Source: a bacterium
Lineage (GTDB): Bacteria; UBA10199; 2-02-FULL-44-16; JAAZCA01
NCBI GenBank assembly: GCA_021810905.1
Contig: JAJZQH010000001.1
Span: 62,001 to 126,000 of the forward strand
Direction: 5' to 3'
Length of the DNA stretch: 64,000 bases
The position numbers and the translations under genes were made by a program. Under the pieces are notes generated by a model that was given only the letters and a program-made list of their open reading frames with translations, had not been told where the DNA came from and searched no databases. Position 1 is the stretch's first letter, and each line of letters begins with the position of its first letter. Below, one piece after another: positions 9,181 to 17,348 of the stretch.

Positions 9181-9621
9181 CTATAGCACTCGCGCCAGCA
9201 TCTCGAATTCCTTCACCCTCATTTCGCCCCATTCGCGCGGCGTTTCGTCTCCCTGTCCTGCGATATGCAGCAGCCCGTGTATTCCGAGAAGTATGAGTTC
9301 AAGTTGAATAGGTACTCTGCGCTCCCGGGCCTGAACCTTGGCCGTGTCGAGCGAAATCGCTATCTCGCCTGCGATGTCGCTGTTTTGATCGTAAGCAAAC
9401 GCAAGGACGTCTGTAGGATGCGGACTACGCCTGAACCTTCCCGCAAGCGCCGCGATATACGAGTCGTCAATGAGTATTGCATCCACACGCCTCTTGCCGA
9501 AACGCATCATGCGCACCGCTCGGCCCAGGGCCTTCCTCACATCAACGAGGTTCGGTCTGATTTTCCTGTTCTCGTTTTTCAGGAATATTCTCGGATTCCG
9601 CATCCTCGTCTTCGCCGTCAT
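9181..9621 (-). CDS. ybeY: Endoribonuclease YbeY (rRNA maturation), with altered metal site
   Basis: YbeY is a metal-dependent RNase needed for 16S rRNA 3' maturation and ribosome quality control. The ATG at 9621 (146 residues) is preferred because AAAGGA lies 8 bases upstream; it overlaps the preceding HD gene by 80 bases. Recognisable elements are SPHPTDVLAFAYD and GEIAIS, and the zinc motif HGLLHIAGQGDE. The family motif is normally H-G-x-L-H-L-x-G-Y-D-H, so here the third histidine is replaced (GQGDE). The gene order phoH, HD protein, ybeY, lnt is the common one, which supports the call despite the substitution. Confidence 0.85.
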   Translation of the reverse strand: MTAKTRMRNPRIFLKNENRKIRPNLVDVRKALGRAVRMMRFGKRRVDAILIDDSYIAALAGRFRRSPHPTDVLAFAYDQNSDIAGEIAISLDTAKVQARERRVPIQLELILLGIHGLLHIAGQGDETPREWGEMRVKEFEMLARVL

Positions 9622-11983
9622 GATCCATGTCCTTTGTATATTCGATCCGCTGATGGTAGATGCCGAGCAAAGTCCTTTCAAAGGCCTGCGCAATTTCGCC
9701 AAGGTCTTTGAGGGTAAGATCGCACTCGTCCAGCTGCGATTCGTTGAAGATGTCGTGGATCATCTTCTGCACAGTTTGCTGAATCCTCGCAGGACTCTTC
9801 TCCTTAAGGGCGCGGACCGCCGCTTCCGTCACGTCCGCGAGCATAAGGATCGCCGCTTCCTCACTTTGAGGTTTCGGTCCAGGATACTCGAAATCCTTCG
9901 GATCCACCTTCATGAGCTCGGGATCCTGCGTGAGTTTGGCCTTGTCATAGAAAATTCCGATCCGTCTAGTACCGTGGTGTTGCGGTATCATGTCCACGAT
10001 GATCTTCGGAATGCGCGCCGATGCAGCAAGATCAACTCCGTCCTTGACGTGCGCAGATACGATCAGGGAAGACATATGAGGCGTAAGCCTCTCGTGCCGA
10101 TTCTCGCCGCTCCTCATGTTTTCGATGAAATAAAGCGGTTTCCTGATCTTGCCGATATCGTGGTAATACGCCGCAACACGCACCAGCAGAGGGTTCGCTC
10201 CGATAGCCTGAGCCGCGGCCTCGCCCAAAAGCCCCACCATGTGTGAATGATGATACGTGCCCGGCGCACGAACGATGAGTTCGCGCAACAACGGGTGATT
10301 CAGGTTGGCGAGCTCGAGCAGTTTGATATCTGATGTGTATCCCGAAACGGATTCTATGATTGGCGCCGCGATCATCGCGTATATCGCGCATCCGAGGCCT
10401 GAAAGGAACGCGAAAAAGACTCCCCATGCGATCTCGCCCGGCGAATAGGCCCCGGTAGCCGATGCGCTGGTGATGAGATAAATTCCCAGCACGCAGAGAG
10501 CTCCGGTTCCGCCGGTGATCGTTCCGGCGCGGATTATCTGGCTGCGGCGATCGACCTGCGCAACGGTAATGATCGCCACTGTGCTGGTGATGAGGCTGAA
10601 TGCCACGAATCTCACGTCGGTCTCGACGAACAGACCCGCTATCAAGCTCAAGACTACCGCGAACATCGCCGTGATCTCGGCGCCGAAGAACATCCGCAGG
10701 AGCATGGCGCCGCCCGCAACGGGAACCGCATAGTTGAGCGTAGAGATCGCCATGTCGAAGAAGAGCTGGTCGCGCACGGCCGGCGCCAACATCAGCGAAA
10801 ACCGCATGAGAATAAGAATTGAAAGCCCTACGAGCGCCATCAGAACATGGTCGCTGTGTGTCACCCTGATTCTGCGATAGTATTTCTCGATAAGATAAAA
10901 AGGCAGCGTGATGCATAGGAATACGAGAATGAACGTCCCGGCAAATTCCAGGTGATATGCCCCCCGTCTCTTCTCCTTCTGAATGCCCTCGAGAACCTTG
11001 ATGTGCCAGGGCTCGAAGCGAGCGCCCTCACGTATTATCATCTCTCCAGCCTTGACCTTGATGATCACGTTCTTGACGTTTGAAGCGGCCGCCTCCCTCC
11101 TTTGGTTCGTCTCGCTTCGGTCGAATGTGCAATTCGGCATGATGAGCGACTTGGCTATGGATATCAGAGCATCCGCTGTATCGGGACCTCTGAAAGATAG
11201 ACGGGCATCCGAAGAAGCGGAGACTCGCGCCAGGGCCTGCGTCAGAGTGGAGATAGACTTGACGTTATCAATATTGATTTCTTCGTATTGGTCCTCCAGA
11301 GAACCATCTTTGGATTTCCGTAGCATGATCGAGCCTTCGACCTTCGGCTCTGAGGATCCGCTTTCGGCAATAATCGGCACCGACATGGTGCGGCGGATTA
11401 TTTCTGAGAGAACCTTTTCCTCACGCTCGCTCAGACGGTCGGCCATCAGCGCGCTCACATCCTTTTGCGACACTTCCACTTCAAGGCGCTCGGCAAGTAT
11501 ATCGCGCACTTTCTTGGCCAGAACGTCTGACGGCGCTGCCTCACCTTGTATATTTCGTGACGGCCTCGCGACGCTCTCCGACAATGCCTCATCGACCAGC
11601 TCATTGCGCGCTGCCTTGAAGGCATCCTGTACCTTTCCTGCGATGGCAGCAGAGAGGGTGGTGTCCATATCGAAGACTGGCAGCACGCCTTTCATCGCCT
11701 CATCGCGGAACTTGCTGGTAGCCTCTTCGTCGATGATCTCGTAGCCCCTATCCGCCTTGATATCGCGTGCCGCGATAGCCCCTACCGCCAGATTCGACGG
11801 TATCTGTTGAAGCGACATCGTCGTGACTGAGGTAATCGCCGCCGCCAGAAGGATCAGCGCAATCCAGGAAAAGGCTCGCGAACGCAAAAAAGGTTCCAGC
11901 CGTACCTCGAGAGCAGTCTGAGCCCTCGCCGCAAAGGACTTGATTCTCTTCCGGGCGTTACCGACCATAGTCACCCTCGTCAC
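9542..11983 (-). CDS. Membrane HD-domain phosphohydrolase (7TM-HD, PgpH-like)
   Basis: An 813-residue inner-membrane signalling hydrolase. One N-terminal membrane helix is followed by a large extracytoplasmic 7TMR-HDED-type domain (residues about 60-330). A seven-helix membrane block (about 340-530) comes next, then a cytoplasmic HD domain with PGTYHHSHMVG and YYHDIGK (HD near residue 607), and LTPHMSSLIVSAHVKDG and IPQHHG as further metal ligands. Relatives in Firmicutes degrade cyclic-di-AMP; the substrate here is not shown. It overlaps phoH by 26 bases (an internal ATG at 11968 would reduce this). The C-terminus is acidic. Confidence 0.88.
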   Translation of the reverse strand: MTRVTMVGNARKRIKSFAARAQTALEVRLEPFLRSRAFSWIALILLAAAITSVTTMSLQQIPSNLAVGAIAARDIKADRGYEIIDEEATSKFRDEAMKGVLPVFDMDTTLSAAIAGKVQDAFKAARNELVDEALSESVARPSRNIQGEAAPSDVLAKKVRDILAERLEVEVSQKDVSALMADRLSEREEKVLSEIIRRTMSVPIIAESGSSEPKVEGSIMLRKSKDGSLEDQYEEINIDNVKSISTLTQALARVSASSDARLSFRGPDTADALISIAKSLIMPNCTFDRSETNQRREAAASNVKNVIIKVKAGEMIIREGARFEPWHIKVLEGIQKEKRRGAYHLEFAGTFILVFLCITLPFYLIEKYYRRIRVTHSDHVLMALVGLSILILMRFSLMLAPAVRDQLFFDMAISTLNYAVPVAGGAMLLRMFFGAEITAMFAVVLSLIAGLFVETDVRFVAFSLITSTVAIITVAQVDRRSQIIRAGTITGGTGALCVLGIYLITSASATGAYSPGEIAWGVFFAFLSGLGCAIYAMIAAPIIESVSGYTSDIKLLELANLNHPLLRELIVRAPGTYHHSHMVGLLGEAAAQAIGANPLLVRVAAYYHDIGKIRKPLYFIENMRSGENRHERLTPHMSSLIVSAHVKDGVDLAASARIPKIIVDMIPQHHGTRRIGIFYDKAKLTQDPELMKVDPKDFEYPGPKPQSEEAAILMLADVTEAAVRALKEKSPARIQQTVQKMIHDIFNESQLDECDLTLKDLGEIAQAFERTLLGIYHQRIEYTKDMDHDGEDEDAESENIPEKREQENQTEPR

Positions 11984-12944
11984 TCTGGTACGCCCTTACG
12001 ATGGTGCCCACGAGCTCATGACGGAAGACGTCAGCATCAGTGAATTCATGAAATGCAATTCCGGGGCAACCCTGCAAGATACGCCAGGCTTCAAGCAGGC
12101 CGGAGCGTTCCCCGGGCGGCAGATCTATCTGCGTGACATCGCCGTTCACCACCATCTTAGAATCAGGACCCAGCCGCGTGAGGCACATCTTCATCTGCTG
12201 GTAACTGCAATTCTGCGCCTCATCGAGGATGACAAAGGCCCGGTGAAGCGTCCTGCCCCGCATGAATGCAATGGGAGCGACCTCAATGATATCTTCCGCG
12301 ATGAGATCTTCCACCCGCTCCACATCAAGCATGTCATGCAGCGCATCGTAGAGAGGCCTGAGATACGGGTTCACTTTTTCCTGCATGTCGCCGGGCAGGA
12401 AGCCTAGCTTCTCTCCGGCTTCAACCGCGGGCCGCGCCAGCACTATGCGATCGAATTCTTTCCGCAAAAGCGATGCCACCGCCATGGCCACCGCGAGATA
12501 GCTCTTGCCGGTGCCGGCAGGGCCGATCGCAAAGACCACATCGTGGGTGCGAATCGCCTCAAGATACGCCTTCTGCGCCGACGAACGCGGCATGATCACT
12601 CGCTTCTGCGCCGGCAGAAAAATCGATTCGGAAAAAAGGGACTCCAGGTCTGCATTGCGGTCGCGCGAAAGCATGCGAAAAGCCTTCTCGATGTCCGCAC
12701 CCATTATGGGATAGCCCTTCTTGAGAAAGCTGTAGAGCTGATTGAGAATCGCCTCTCCCATTGAAACGCCCGACTCCGGGCCGCGAATGCGCACATCCGC
12801 GCCGCGAACGTCTATATCTACGCCCAGGCGATTCTCGAGCGATCGTATATGGCGATCTTCAGCGCCGAAGAGATCGCGCGCCAGCCGGTTATCGTCAAAC
12901 TTCAGCGTCACCACCTTTGCGGTGGCATGCGTCTTCTTCGTCAT
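11958..12944 (-). CDS. phoH: PhoH-family ATPase
   Basis: A cytoplasmic P-loop ATPase of the PhoH/YbeZ type, associated with RNA metabolism and usually encoded with ybeY. The start at 12944 (MTKKTHATAKVV, 328 residues) is chosen because the open frame upstream of it lies inside the preceding gene. Walker A is AIGPAGTGKSYLAVAMAV and Walker B is FVILDEAQNCSYQQMKMCLTRLG, with the conserved VVNGDVTQIDLP downstream, all diagnostic. A KH-like N-terminal region (residues 20-70) is visible. It overlaps the HD protein gene at its 3' end. Confidence 0.93.
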   Translation of the reverse strand: MTKKTHATAKVVTLKFDDNRLARDLFGAEDRHIRSLENRLGVDIDVRGADVRIRGPESGVSMGEAILNQLYSFLKKGYPIMGADIEKAFRMLSRDRNADLESLFSESIFLPAQKRVIMPRSSAQKAYLEAIRTHDVVFAIGPAGTGKSYLAVAMAVASLLRKEFDRIVLARPAVEAGEKLGFLPGDMQEKVNPYLRPLYDALHDMLDVERVEDLIAEDIIEVAPIAFMRGRTLHRAFVILDEAQNCSYQQMKMCLTRLGPDSKMVVNGDVTQIDLPPGERSGLLEAWRILQGCPGIAFHEFTDADVFRHELVGTIVRAYQSDEGDYGR

Positions 12945-12949
12945 TGCAT

Positions 12950-13405
12950 TCACCTTCGCTGCTGGGGTTTTTGCTGCTGTGCGGCCTGCGCAGGATCCCC
13001 CATGATCTGCACGCAAAACTCACGGCGTTTGCCCTTCTTTTCCAAGTCGATGATCATCGGTTCTTCCCGAAGACCCAGCACGAGTTTCCCTTTGGAAACC
13101 GGAATCTGCAGTGTCCTGCCCAGCATGGCAGCAGCAATCCTGGGTCCTACGTCCACATCTTCCTTGCGCCGGTTCTTTATTTCAACGCCTTCACCGGGAT
13201 AAATGCGCAACGCTTCCTTGAACTGGTCTACTATGCCAGCCAGGGGTTCCATGACGGCGAGCGCTCCTCCGGCCTCCGGAACGGTTATCGTCACAAGCCC
13301 CTCCACCACTCCAGACTCCCGCAGGGTCGAATTGACCTCGTGCAGTACGGTCACGATATCGACATCTTCTGTGGTGTTGATGAAATAATTTTTCAGCAAA
13401 ATCAT
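12950..13405 (-). CDS. UPF0047 (YjbQ-type) protein without the usual histidines
   Basis: The 151-residue product (start MILLKNYFINTTED at 13405) follows the YjbQ/UPF0047 fold order: an N-terminal strand, VEGLVTITVPEAGGALAVME, IAAAMLGRTLQIPVSKGKLVLG and a final FCVQIMGD. Where family members have a His-Thr-Ser/Thr-Ala motif and two further histidines forming the active site, this protein has PEAGG and GPRI instead. It probably lacks the weak thiamin-phosphate-synthase activity reported for the family. The C-terminus ends in a Gln/Pro/Arg tail. The stop lies 5 bases before phoH. Divergent from hsp20. Confidence 0.7.
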   Translation of the reverse strand: MILLKNYFINTTEDVDIVTVLHEVNSTLRESGVVEGLVTITVPEAGGALAVMEPLAGIVDQFKEALRIYPGEGVEIKNRRKEDVDVGPRIAAAMLGRTLQIPVSKGKLVLGLREEPMIIDLEKKGKRREFCVQIMGDPAQAAQQQKPQQRR

Positions 13406-13462
13406 AGGCCTATACTTTAGCCAACGGGGTGGCTCAAATGCAACGATTAAAAAAAATCCGCC

Positions 13463-13491
13463 CTTGACCGGTTCGGGAGAGGCTCCCATAT
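13463..13491 (+). promoter_or_regulatory. Heat-shock (sigma-32-like) promoter for hsp20
   Basis: CTTGACC at 13463-13469 and CCCATAT at 13485-13491, 15 bases apart, closely match the sigma-32 pattern CTTGAA-(N13-17)-CCCATNT. The start would fall near 13498, just before the AAAGGAGG ribosome site. Confidence 0.65.
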
Positions 13492-13516
13492 GGGGTTCGG
13501 GAAAGGAGGAAATCAT

Positions 13517-13972
13517 ATGAAGAAAATGCAATTATGGTCGCCTGTCAATGATGTGTGGGATCTGCAGGATGATGTGAATCGCCTATTCAGGGGCTTCCTG
13601 GGAGGACCGCGCCATCACGGTGAACAAGGCTCGGAGCTGGCGATCTGGGCACCGGCAGTTGACATCTCTGAAGATAAGGAAGCGGTCAAGATAACCGTCG
13701 AGCTGGCGGGGATGAAGCGTGAGGATGTTAAGATCAACGTTGAGGATGGCGTGCTCACCATCAAGGGTGAGAGAAAGTTCAGCGAAGAAACGAAGAAGGA
13801 GAATTATTACAGGATCGAACGCAGCTACGGTTCATTTTCGAGGTCATTCACGCTCCCGTCAACAGTTGAGTCGGACAAGATCCGGGCCACCATGAAGGAC
13901 GGAATACTCGAACTGCTCATCCCCAAGAGCGAGGCTTCCAGACCGAAGGAGATCCAGATTGAGGTGAAATAA
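13517..13972 (+). CDS. Small heat shock protein, Hsp20 family
   Basis: An ATP-independent chaperone that holds unfolding proteins. The start at 13517 is set by AAAGGAGG 7 bases upstream, giving 151 residues. The alpha-crystallin domain occupies residues about 45-150: PAVDISEDKEAVKITVELAGMKREDVKINVEDGVLTIKGER, then RSYGSFSRSFTLPSTVESDKIRATMKDGILELLIPK. The C-terminal I-x-I-like tail (IQIEV) used for oligomerisation is present. It is a single-gene unit between a heat-shock-like promoter and a strong terminator. Confidence 0.95.
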   Translation: MKKMQLWSPVNDVWDLQDDVNRLFRGFLGGPRHHGEQGSELAIWAPAVDISEDKEAVKITVELAGMKREDVKINVEDGVLTIKGERKFSEETKKENYYRIERSYGSFSRSFTLPSTVESDKIRATMKDGILELLIPKSEASRPKEIQIEVK

Positions 13973-13993
13973 GCTAAATCGGTGTAGTGAAGA

Positions 13994-14025
13994 CCTCCGC
14001 CATGGAATCATGGCGGGGGTTTTTT
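13994..14025 (+). terminator. Rho-independent terminator of hsp20
   Basis: The 11-bp stem CCTCCGCCATG/CATGGCGGGGG has a GAAT loop and is followed by six T (14020-14025). It rules out the upstream in-frame start for mazG. Confidence 0.9.
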
Positions 14026-14031
14026 CATAAA

Positions 14032-14060
14032 TTGACAGCGAGCCTTCCCAAGGCTATCCA
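14032..14060 (+). promoter_or_regulatory. Promoter for mazG, possibly giving a leaderless mRNA
   Basis: TTGACA (14032-14037) and TATCCA (14055-14060) are separated by 17 bases. The expected start point is within a base or two of the mazG ATG at 14068, and no Shine-Dalgarno sequence sits in front of that ATG. Confidence 0.5.
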
Positions 14061-14067
14061 ATGCCGC

Positions 14068-14844
14068 ATGTCTGAAACCGGGACATCGTTTGAAGAACTT
14101 GTCGAAATAATGGCGCGCCTTCGCGCACCCGATGGCTGCCCATGGGATCGAGAACAATCCTATAAGGATATCGCAGCGCACACGCTGGAGGAGACGCATG
14201 AAGTCCTCCATGCAATCGATCAAGAGGATTTCAAGGCGCTCTGCGAAGAGCTGGGCGACCTGCTCCTGCAGGTCCTGTTCTACGCACAGATAGCTTCCGA
14301 AGAAGGTCGTTTTAAAATCGACGACGTGATCGACGGCATCAAGAAAAAACTGATCCACCGCCACCCGCACGTGTTTGGAGATGCCAAGGTCTCGGGCAGC
14401 GGCGAGGTACTCAAACAGTGGGAACAGCTCAAGAAGCTGGAGGGAAAGAAATCCGTCGTTGGAGGTGTGCCTGCATCGCTCCCTGCCCTGCTCAAGGCGT
14501 TCCGGCTCGGCGAAAAGACGTCGCGCGTGGGTTTTGACTGGCCGGACGCCGATGGCATCCTCTCCAAGGTGGAGGAAGAGGCGCACGAGTTGCACGAAGC
14601 GCGCGCCAACGGCGACGAGTCAGGAATCGATCACGAGTACGGCGACCTGCTGTTCACGATCGCCAACCTCGGGCGCTTTCTCAAGGTTGATCCTGAGGGC
14701 AGCCTGCGCCGCGCCACCGACCGCTTCATGGGGCGTTTCAAATGGATCGAGGATGAGGCGCAAAAAAAAGGCCGCGAACTGAAATCTCTCTCCGACAAGG
14801 AATGGGACACGCTCTGGAACGAGGCAAAGCGACATGTTGCGTGA
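14068..14844 (+). CDS. mazG: Nucleoside triphosphate pyrophosphohydrolase MazG
   Basis: MazG hydrolyses NTPs and dNTPs to monophosphates and pyrophosphate, clearing aberrant nucleotides. From MSETGTSFEELVEIM (14068) the protein is 258 residues with two tandem MazG domains. The first carries LRAPDGCPWDREQSYKDI, EETHEVLHAI and EELGDLLLQVLFYA (ExxE/ExxD metal site). The second carries KVEEEAHELHEA and HEYGDLLFTIANLGRF. The family length and linker (HPHVFGDAKVSGSGEVLKQWEQLKK) are as usual. The open frame begins earlier, at 13987, but that stretch is the hsp20 terminator. Confidence 0.93.
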   Translation: MSETGTSFEELVEIMARLRAPDGCPWDREQSYKDIAAHTLEETHEVLHAIDQEDFKALCEELGDLLLQVLFYAQIASEEGRFKIDDVIDGIKKKLIHRHPHVFGDAKVSGSGEVLKQWEQLKKLEGKKSVVGGVPASLPALLKAFRLGEKTSRVGFDWPDADGILSKVEEEAHELHEARANGDESGIDHEYGDLLFTIANLGRFLKVDPEGSLRRATDRFMGRFKWIEDEAQKKGRELKSLSDKEWDTLWNEAKRHVA

Positions 14845-15193
14845 TACCAAGCATGACCTAAAGGCAGCGCTCATCATGAACGCGTTCCTCATGCCGGGAA
14901 GCGGCCAGTTCGCGCTGGGCAGAAAGCGGCTGGGAGTACTCATAATGAGCGCGATAGTCCTGCTCATCGTGCTGCCGATAGCGAGGTTCACGTTGCATGT
15001 GATGGCAGCCATCCGGAGCACCGCGGAATCCGGTGCGCCGCTGGTCCGCACTATCACCACGCTGGGCGCGGCATGGCACTCGCTTAGGGGATTCATATTC
15101 GTCTGCATCATCGCGCTCGCGGCCATATGGATATACAGCATAGTAGATGTTGCAATGGCGATCCGTAAAAATAATTCCAGAGGGGAGGAGTAA
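14834..15193 (+). CDS. Small membrane protein of unknown function
   Basis: A 119-residue protein overlapping the end of mazG by 11 bases. It opens with a short charged stretch and the motif IMNAFLMPGSGQFALGRKRLG, resembling the proline/glycine-rich P-G-x-G-Q-x-x-x-G-R motif of several small inner-membrane families. Two clear hydrophobic helices follow (VLIMSAIVLLIVLPIARF and FIFVCIIALAAIWIYSIVDVAMAI). I cannot assign a function. A start at 14876 would leave the motif intact and remove the overlap. Confidence 0.7.
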   Translation: MLRDTKHDLKAALIMNAFLMPGSGQFALGRKRLGVLIMSAIVLLIVLPIARFTLHVMAAIRSTAESGAPLVRTITTLGAAWHSLRGFIFVCIIALAAIWIYSIVDVAMAIRKNNSRGEE

Positions 15194-15197
15194 CGAG

Positions 15198-15404
15198 ATG
15201 CCGGAATGTTCAAAGGCCTCAAACATTGCGGAATGCACATGCACGTACGAGCCTTGCTCGCGCAAGGGGCTCTGCTGTCAGTGCATCATGTATCATCGCG
15301 CCCACGGCGAGGTGCCCGGCTGCCTTTTCAGCGAAAAAACGGAACGGACGTACGATCGTTCTATCGCGAGATTTATTGAGGATCAGCGGAAACCAGGTCG
15401 GTGA
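15198..15404 (+). CDS. Cysteine-rich DUF6485-type protein
   Basis: A 68-residue protein starting at 15198 behind GGGGAGGAG. It has seven cysteines in its first half: AECTCTYEPCSRKGLCCQCIMYHRAHGEVPGCLF. This C-x-C-x-x-x-x-C-x-x-x-G-x-C-C-x-C-x-x-Y-H-R pattern is the one I know as DUF6485, widespread in anaerobic and delta-type bacteria and presumed to bind zinc or an Fe-S centre. The function is unknown. Its 3' end overlaps the convergent murJ gene by 32 bases. Confidence 0.75.
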   Translation: MPECSKASNIAECTCTYEPCSRKGLCCQCIMYHRAHGEVPGCLFSEKTERTYDRSIARFIEDQRKPGR

Positions 15405-16965
15405 GTTTGCGGCGCCTGCGCACGAGCCCCGAGAGCGCCTCGAATTCCTCATGGTTGATGAGCCAGGTCAGAGAGAGGAATATCCCCCCGCCGCCTGCAA
15501 TCAGCAGGCATAACATGCCGGCCTTCTCCCATAAGCGCCAGTGCGGCTCGATCGGCACGTAGTGCATCATCGCAAGAAGGAAAGCGGCCATGACCGCCGT
15601 TGCCACCGCGGTCCTCGCAACCGAGGCCAGGAGTTTGCGCGCGCCAATAGGGCCTACCTTTCGCCTGAAGAGATACACAAGGACCATGAGGTTTACGGCC
15701 GAGGAGATTACGATTGCCAACGCGAGGCCGACATGCAGCATCGGTTTCATCAGCAGATACGCGCTTGCTGCGTTTACAACGACCGCCAGCGCGGCCACAT
15801 AAACCGGCGTGCGTGCGTCCTTCAATGCAAAAAAACCCGGCACCAGATTGCGCACTCCGGAGACGAACGGTACCTTGAGCGCGAAAAAGCCGAGCGCAGC
15901 AGCGGTCGCAACGGCAGCCTTGTCACTGAACTCTCCCCTTTCAAACAGAACTTGCGTGATCGGAAGCGCGAGGAGATAGAGCCCGACCGATGAAGGTATA
16001 TCGATGAGCAATGCCAGCCTCAGCGAATAGTTCATCGTCTTTTTGAGCGATGTTATGTCCTTTGCCGCGGCATGGTCTGAGAGCGTCGGTAGCGTCACCG
16101 TGGCGACTGCGAGAGAAAAAATACCGAGAGGAAATTCGGAAACGCGATCAGCGTACCAAAGGTAAGAGACGCTGCCTTCGGGCAGATACGATGCGAGGAA
16201 CGTGATTACGACGACGTTGATCTGATAGACGGCCGCGCCGAATGCGGACGGTATCATGAGGAGCAAGAGCCCCTTCAGCGCGGGATGACGCCAGTTGAAG
16301 TTGAACCTCGGCAGCATTCCCTCGCGAATCAGGACGGGTATCTGGATCAACAGCTGCATCGCCCCGCCTATGAGCACGCCTATGGCGACTCCCTCAGCAG
16401 GAATTACGCAGGTCCTCTCAAGCACGACCGCTCCGAATATTATTCCGATATTCAGGAAGATGGGAGAGGCCGCGGGAGCTGAAAAATGCTTGAGCGAATT
16501 GAGTATGCCCATCGCCAGGGCGACCAGGCTTATCAACATTATATATGGAAACATGATGCGCGTGAGAAAGACGGTCAGCTCAAACTTCTCCGGATGGTCT
16601 GTAAAACCCAAAGCTATCACCTTAACGACGAAAGGGGCAAAAGCGATGCCCAGCACCGAAATCAGTGCGAGAAAGAGGGAGAGATACGTGAAGACGACAG
16701 AGGCCGCCTCCAGCCCGTCTTTTTTCGAACGCTTCAGCTGCTCGGTATAGATGGGTACGAACGCGATAGTCAGGGCGCCTTCTGCGACGAAACGCCGCAG
16801 GAGGTTGGGGATTCGAAAAGCCACATAAAAGGCGTCGGCCGCACGCGTCGCACCGAAGGCCCACGCAAGCACCGCGTCCCTCACAAGCCCCAGGATGCGG
16901 GATAGCAGCGTATAAAAGCTAACAGTCCCCACCCGCCTGCTGATATGCGCCTCTTCCCCCTTCAT
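15373..16965 (-). CDS. murJ: Lipid II flippase MurJ (MviN)
   Basis: This moves the lipid-linked peptidoglycan precursor across the inner membrane. The 530 residues contain about 13-14 hydrophobic helices. The N-terminus (VGTVSFYTLLSRILGLVRDAVLAWAFGATRAADAFYVAFRIPNLLRRFVAEGAL) is the conserved MurJ signature with the functional arginines. FMFPYIMLISL-like and SVSYLWYADRVSEFPLGIF segments are also diagnostic. It is convergent with the DUF6485 gene and divergent from rpsT. Confidence 0.95.
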   Translation of the reverse strand: MKGEEAHISRRVGTVSFYTLLSRILGLVRDAVLAWAFGATRAADAFYVAFRIPNLLRRFVAEGALTIAFVPIYTEQLKRSKKDGLEAASVVFTYLSLFLALISVLGIAFAPFVVKVIALGFTDHPEKFELTVFLTRIMFPYIMLISLVALAMGILNSLKHFSAPAASPIFLNIGIIFGAVVLERTCVIPAEGVAIGVLIGGAMQLLIQIPVLIREGMLPRFNFNWRHPALKGLLLLMIPSAFGAAVYQINVVVITFLASYLPEGSVSYLWYADRVSEFPLGIFSLAVATVTLPTLSDHAAAKDITSLKKTMNYSLRLALLIDIPSSVGLYLLALPITQVLFERGEFSDKAAVATAAALGFFALKVPFVSGVRNLVPGFFALKDARTPVYVAALAVVVNAASAYLLMKPMLHVGLALAIVISSAVNLMVLVYLFRRKVGPIGARKLLASVARTAVATAVMAAFLLAMMHYVPIEPHWRLWEKAGMLCLLIAGGGGIFLSLTWLINHEEFEALSGLVRRRRKLTDLVSADPQ

Positions 16966-16990
16966 CCTCTCCCTCGGCCTTTATCAAAGG

Positions 16991-17019
16991 TTGACAATCG
17001 GAATAGCGCATGATAGCCG
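16991..17019 (+). promoter_or_regulatory. Probable promoter for rpsT
   Basis: A perfect TTGACA at 16991-16996 is followed 17 bases later by a poor -10 (TAGCCG). GATAGC at 15 bases is an alternative. The leader of about 30 bases ends in AAGGAG before the rpsT ATG. Confidence 0.4.
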
Positions 17020-17052
17020 TGCCGACCTTGATTTGCAACTAAGGAGAGCTTC

Positions 17053-17331
17053 ATGGCAACCGACAAAAATAAGAAAAAGATCGCAAAGGGTCGTCACGCA
17101 TCCACACTCAAGCGCGACCGGCAGAATGAGAAACATCGCAGCCGCAACCGTGCAGCGTTGTCTCGGATGAAGAGCGCTATCAAGGAAGTTCGCTCAAGCC
17201 GCAGCAAAGAGGCGCTTGCGAAGGCAATCCCCCTGATCATCAAGACGGGCCGCAAGGGGACTGTGCATCGCCGAAAGGCGCAGAGGCTTGTATCCCGCCT
17301 CACCAAGGCCGTAGCATCTTCGCAGGGCTGA
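17053..17331 (+). CDS. rpsT: 30S ribosomal protein S20
   Basis: A primary 16S rRNA-binding protein of the small subunit. It has 92 residues, is highly basic and helical, with the family patterns RQNEKHRSRNRAALSRMKSAIKEVR and TGRKGTVHRRKAQRLVSRLTKAV. The AAGGAG ribosome site is 7 bases before the ATG. It is a monocistronic unit ending at a shared bidirectional terminator with holA. Confidence 0.95.
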   Translation: MATDKNKKKIAKGRHASTLKRDRQNEKHRSRNRAALSRMKSAIKEVRSSRSKEALAKAIPLIIKTGRKGTVHRRKAQRLVSRLTKAVASSQG

Positions 17332-17348
17332 ATTTTTCGCTAATGGAG

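Noticed and set aside
13987-14067. 27-codon upstream extension of mazG
   Set aside because: It is translated from the hsp20 terminator hairpin and has no family similarity.
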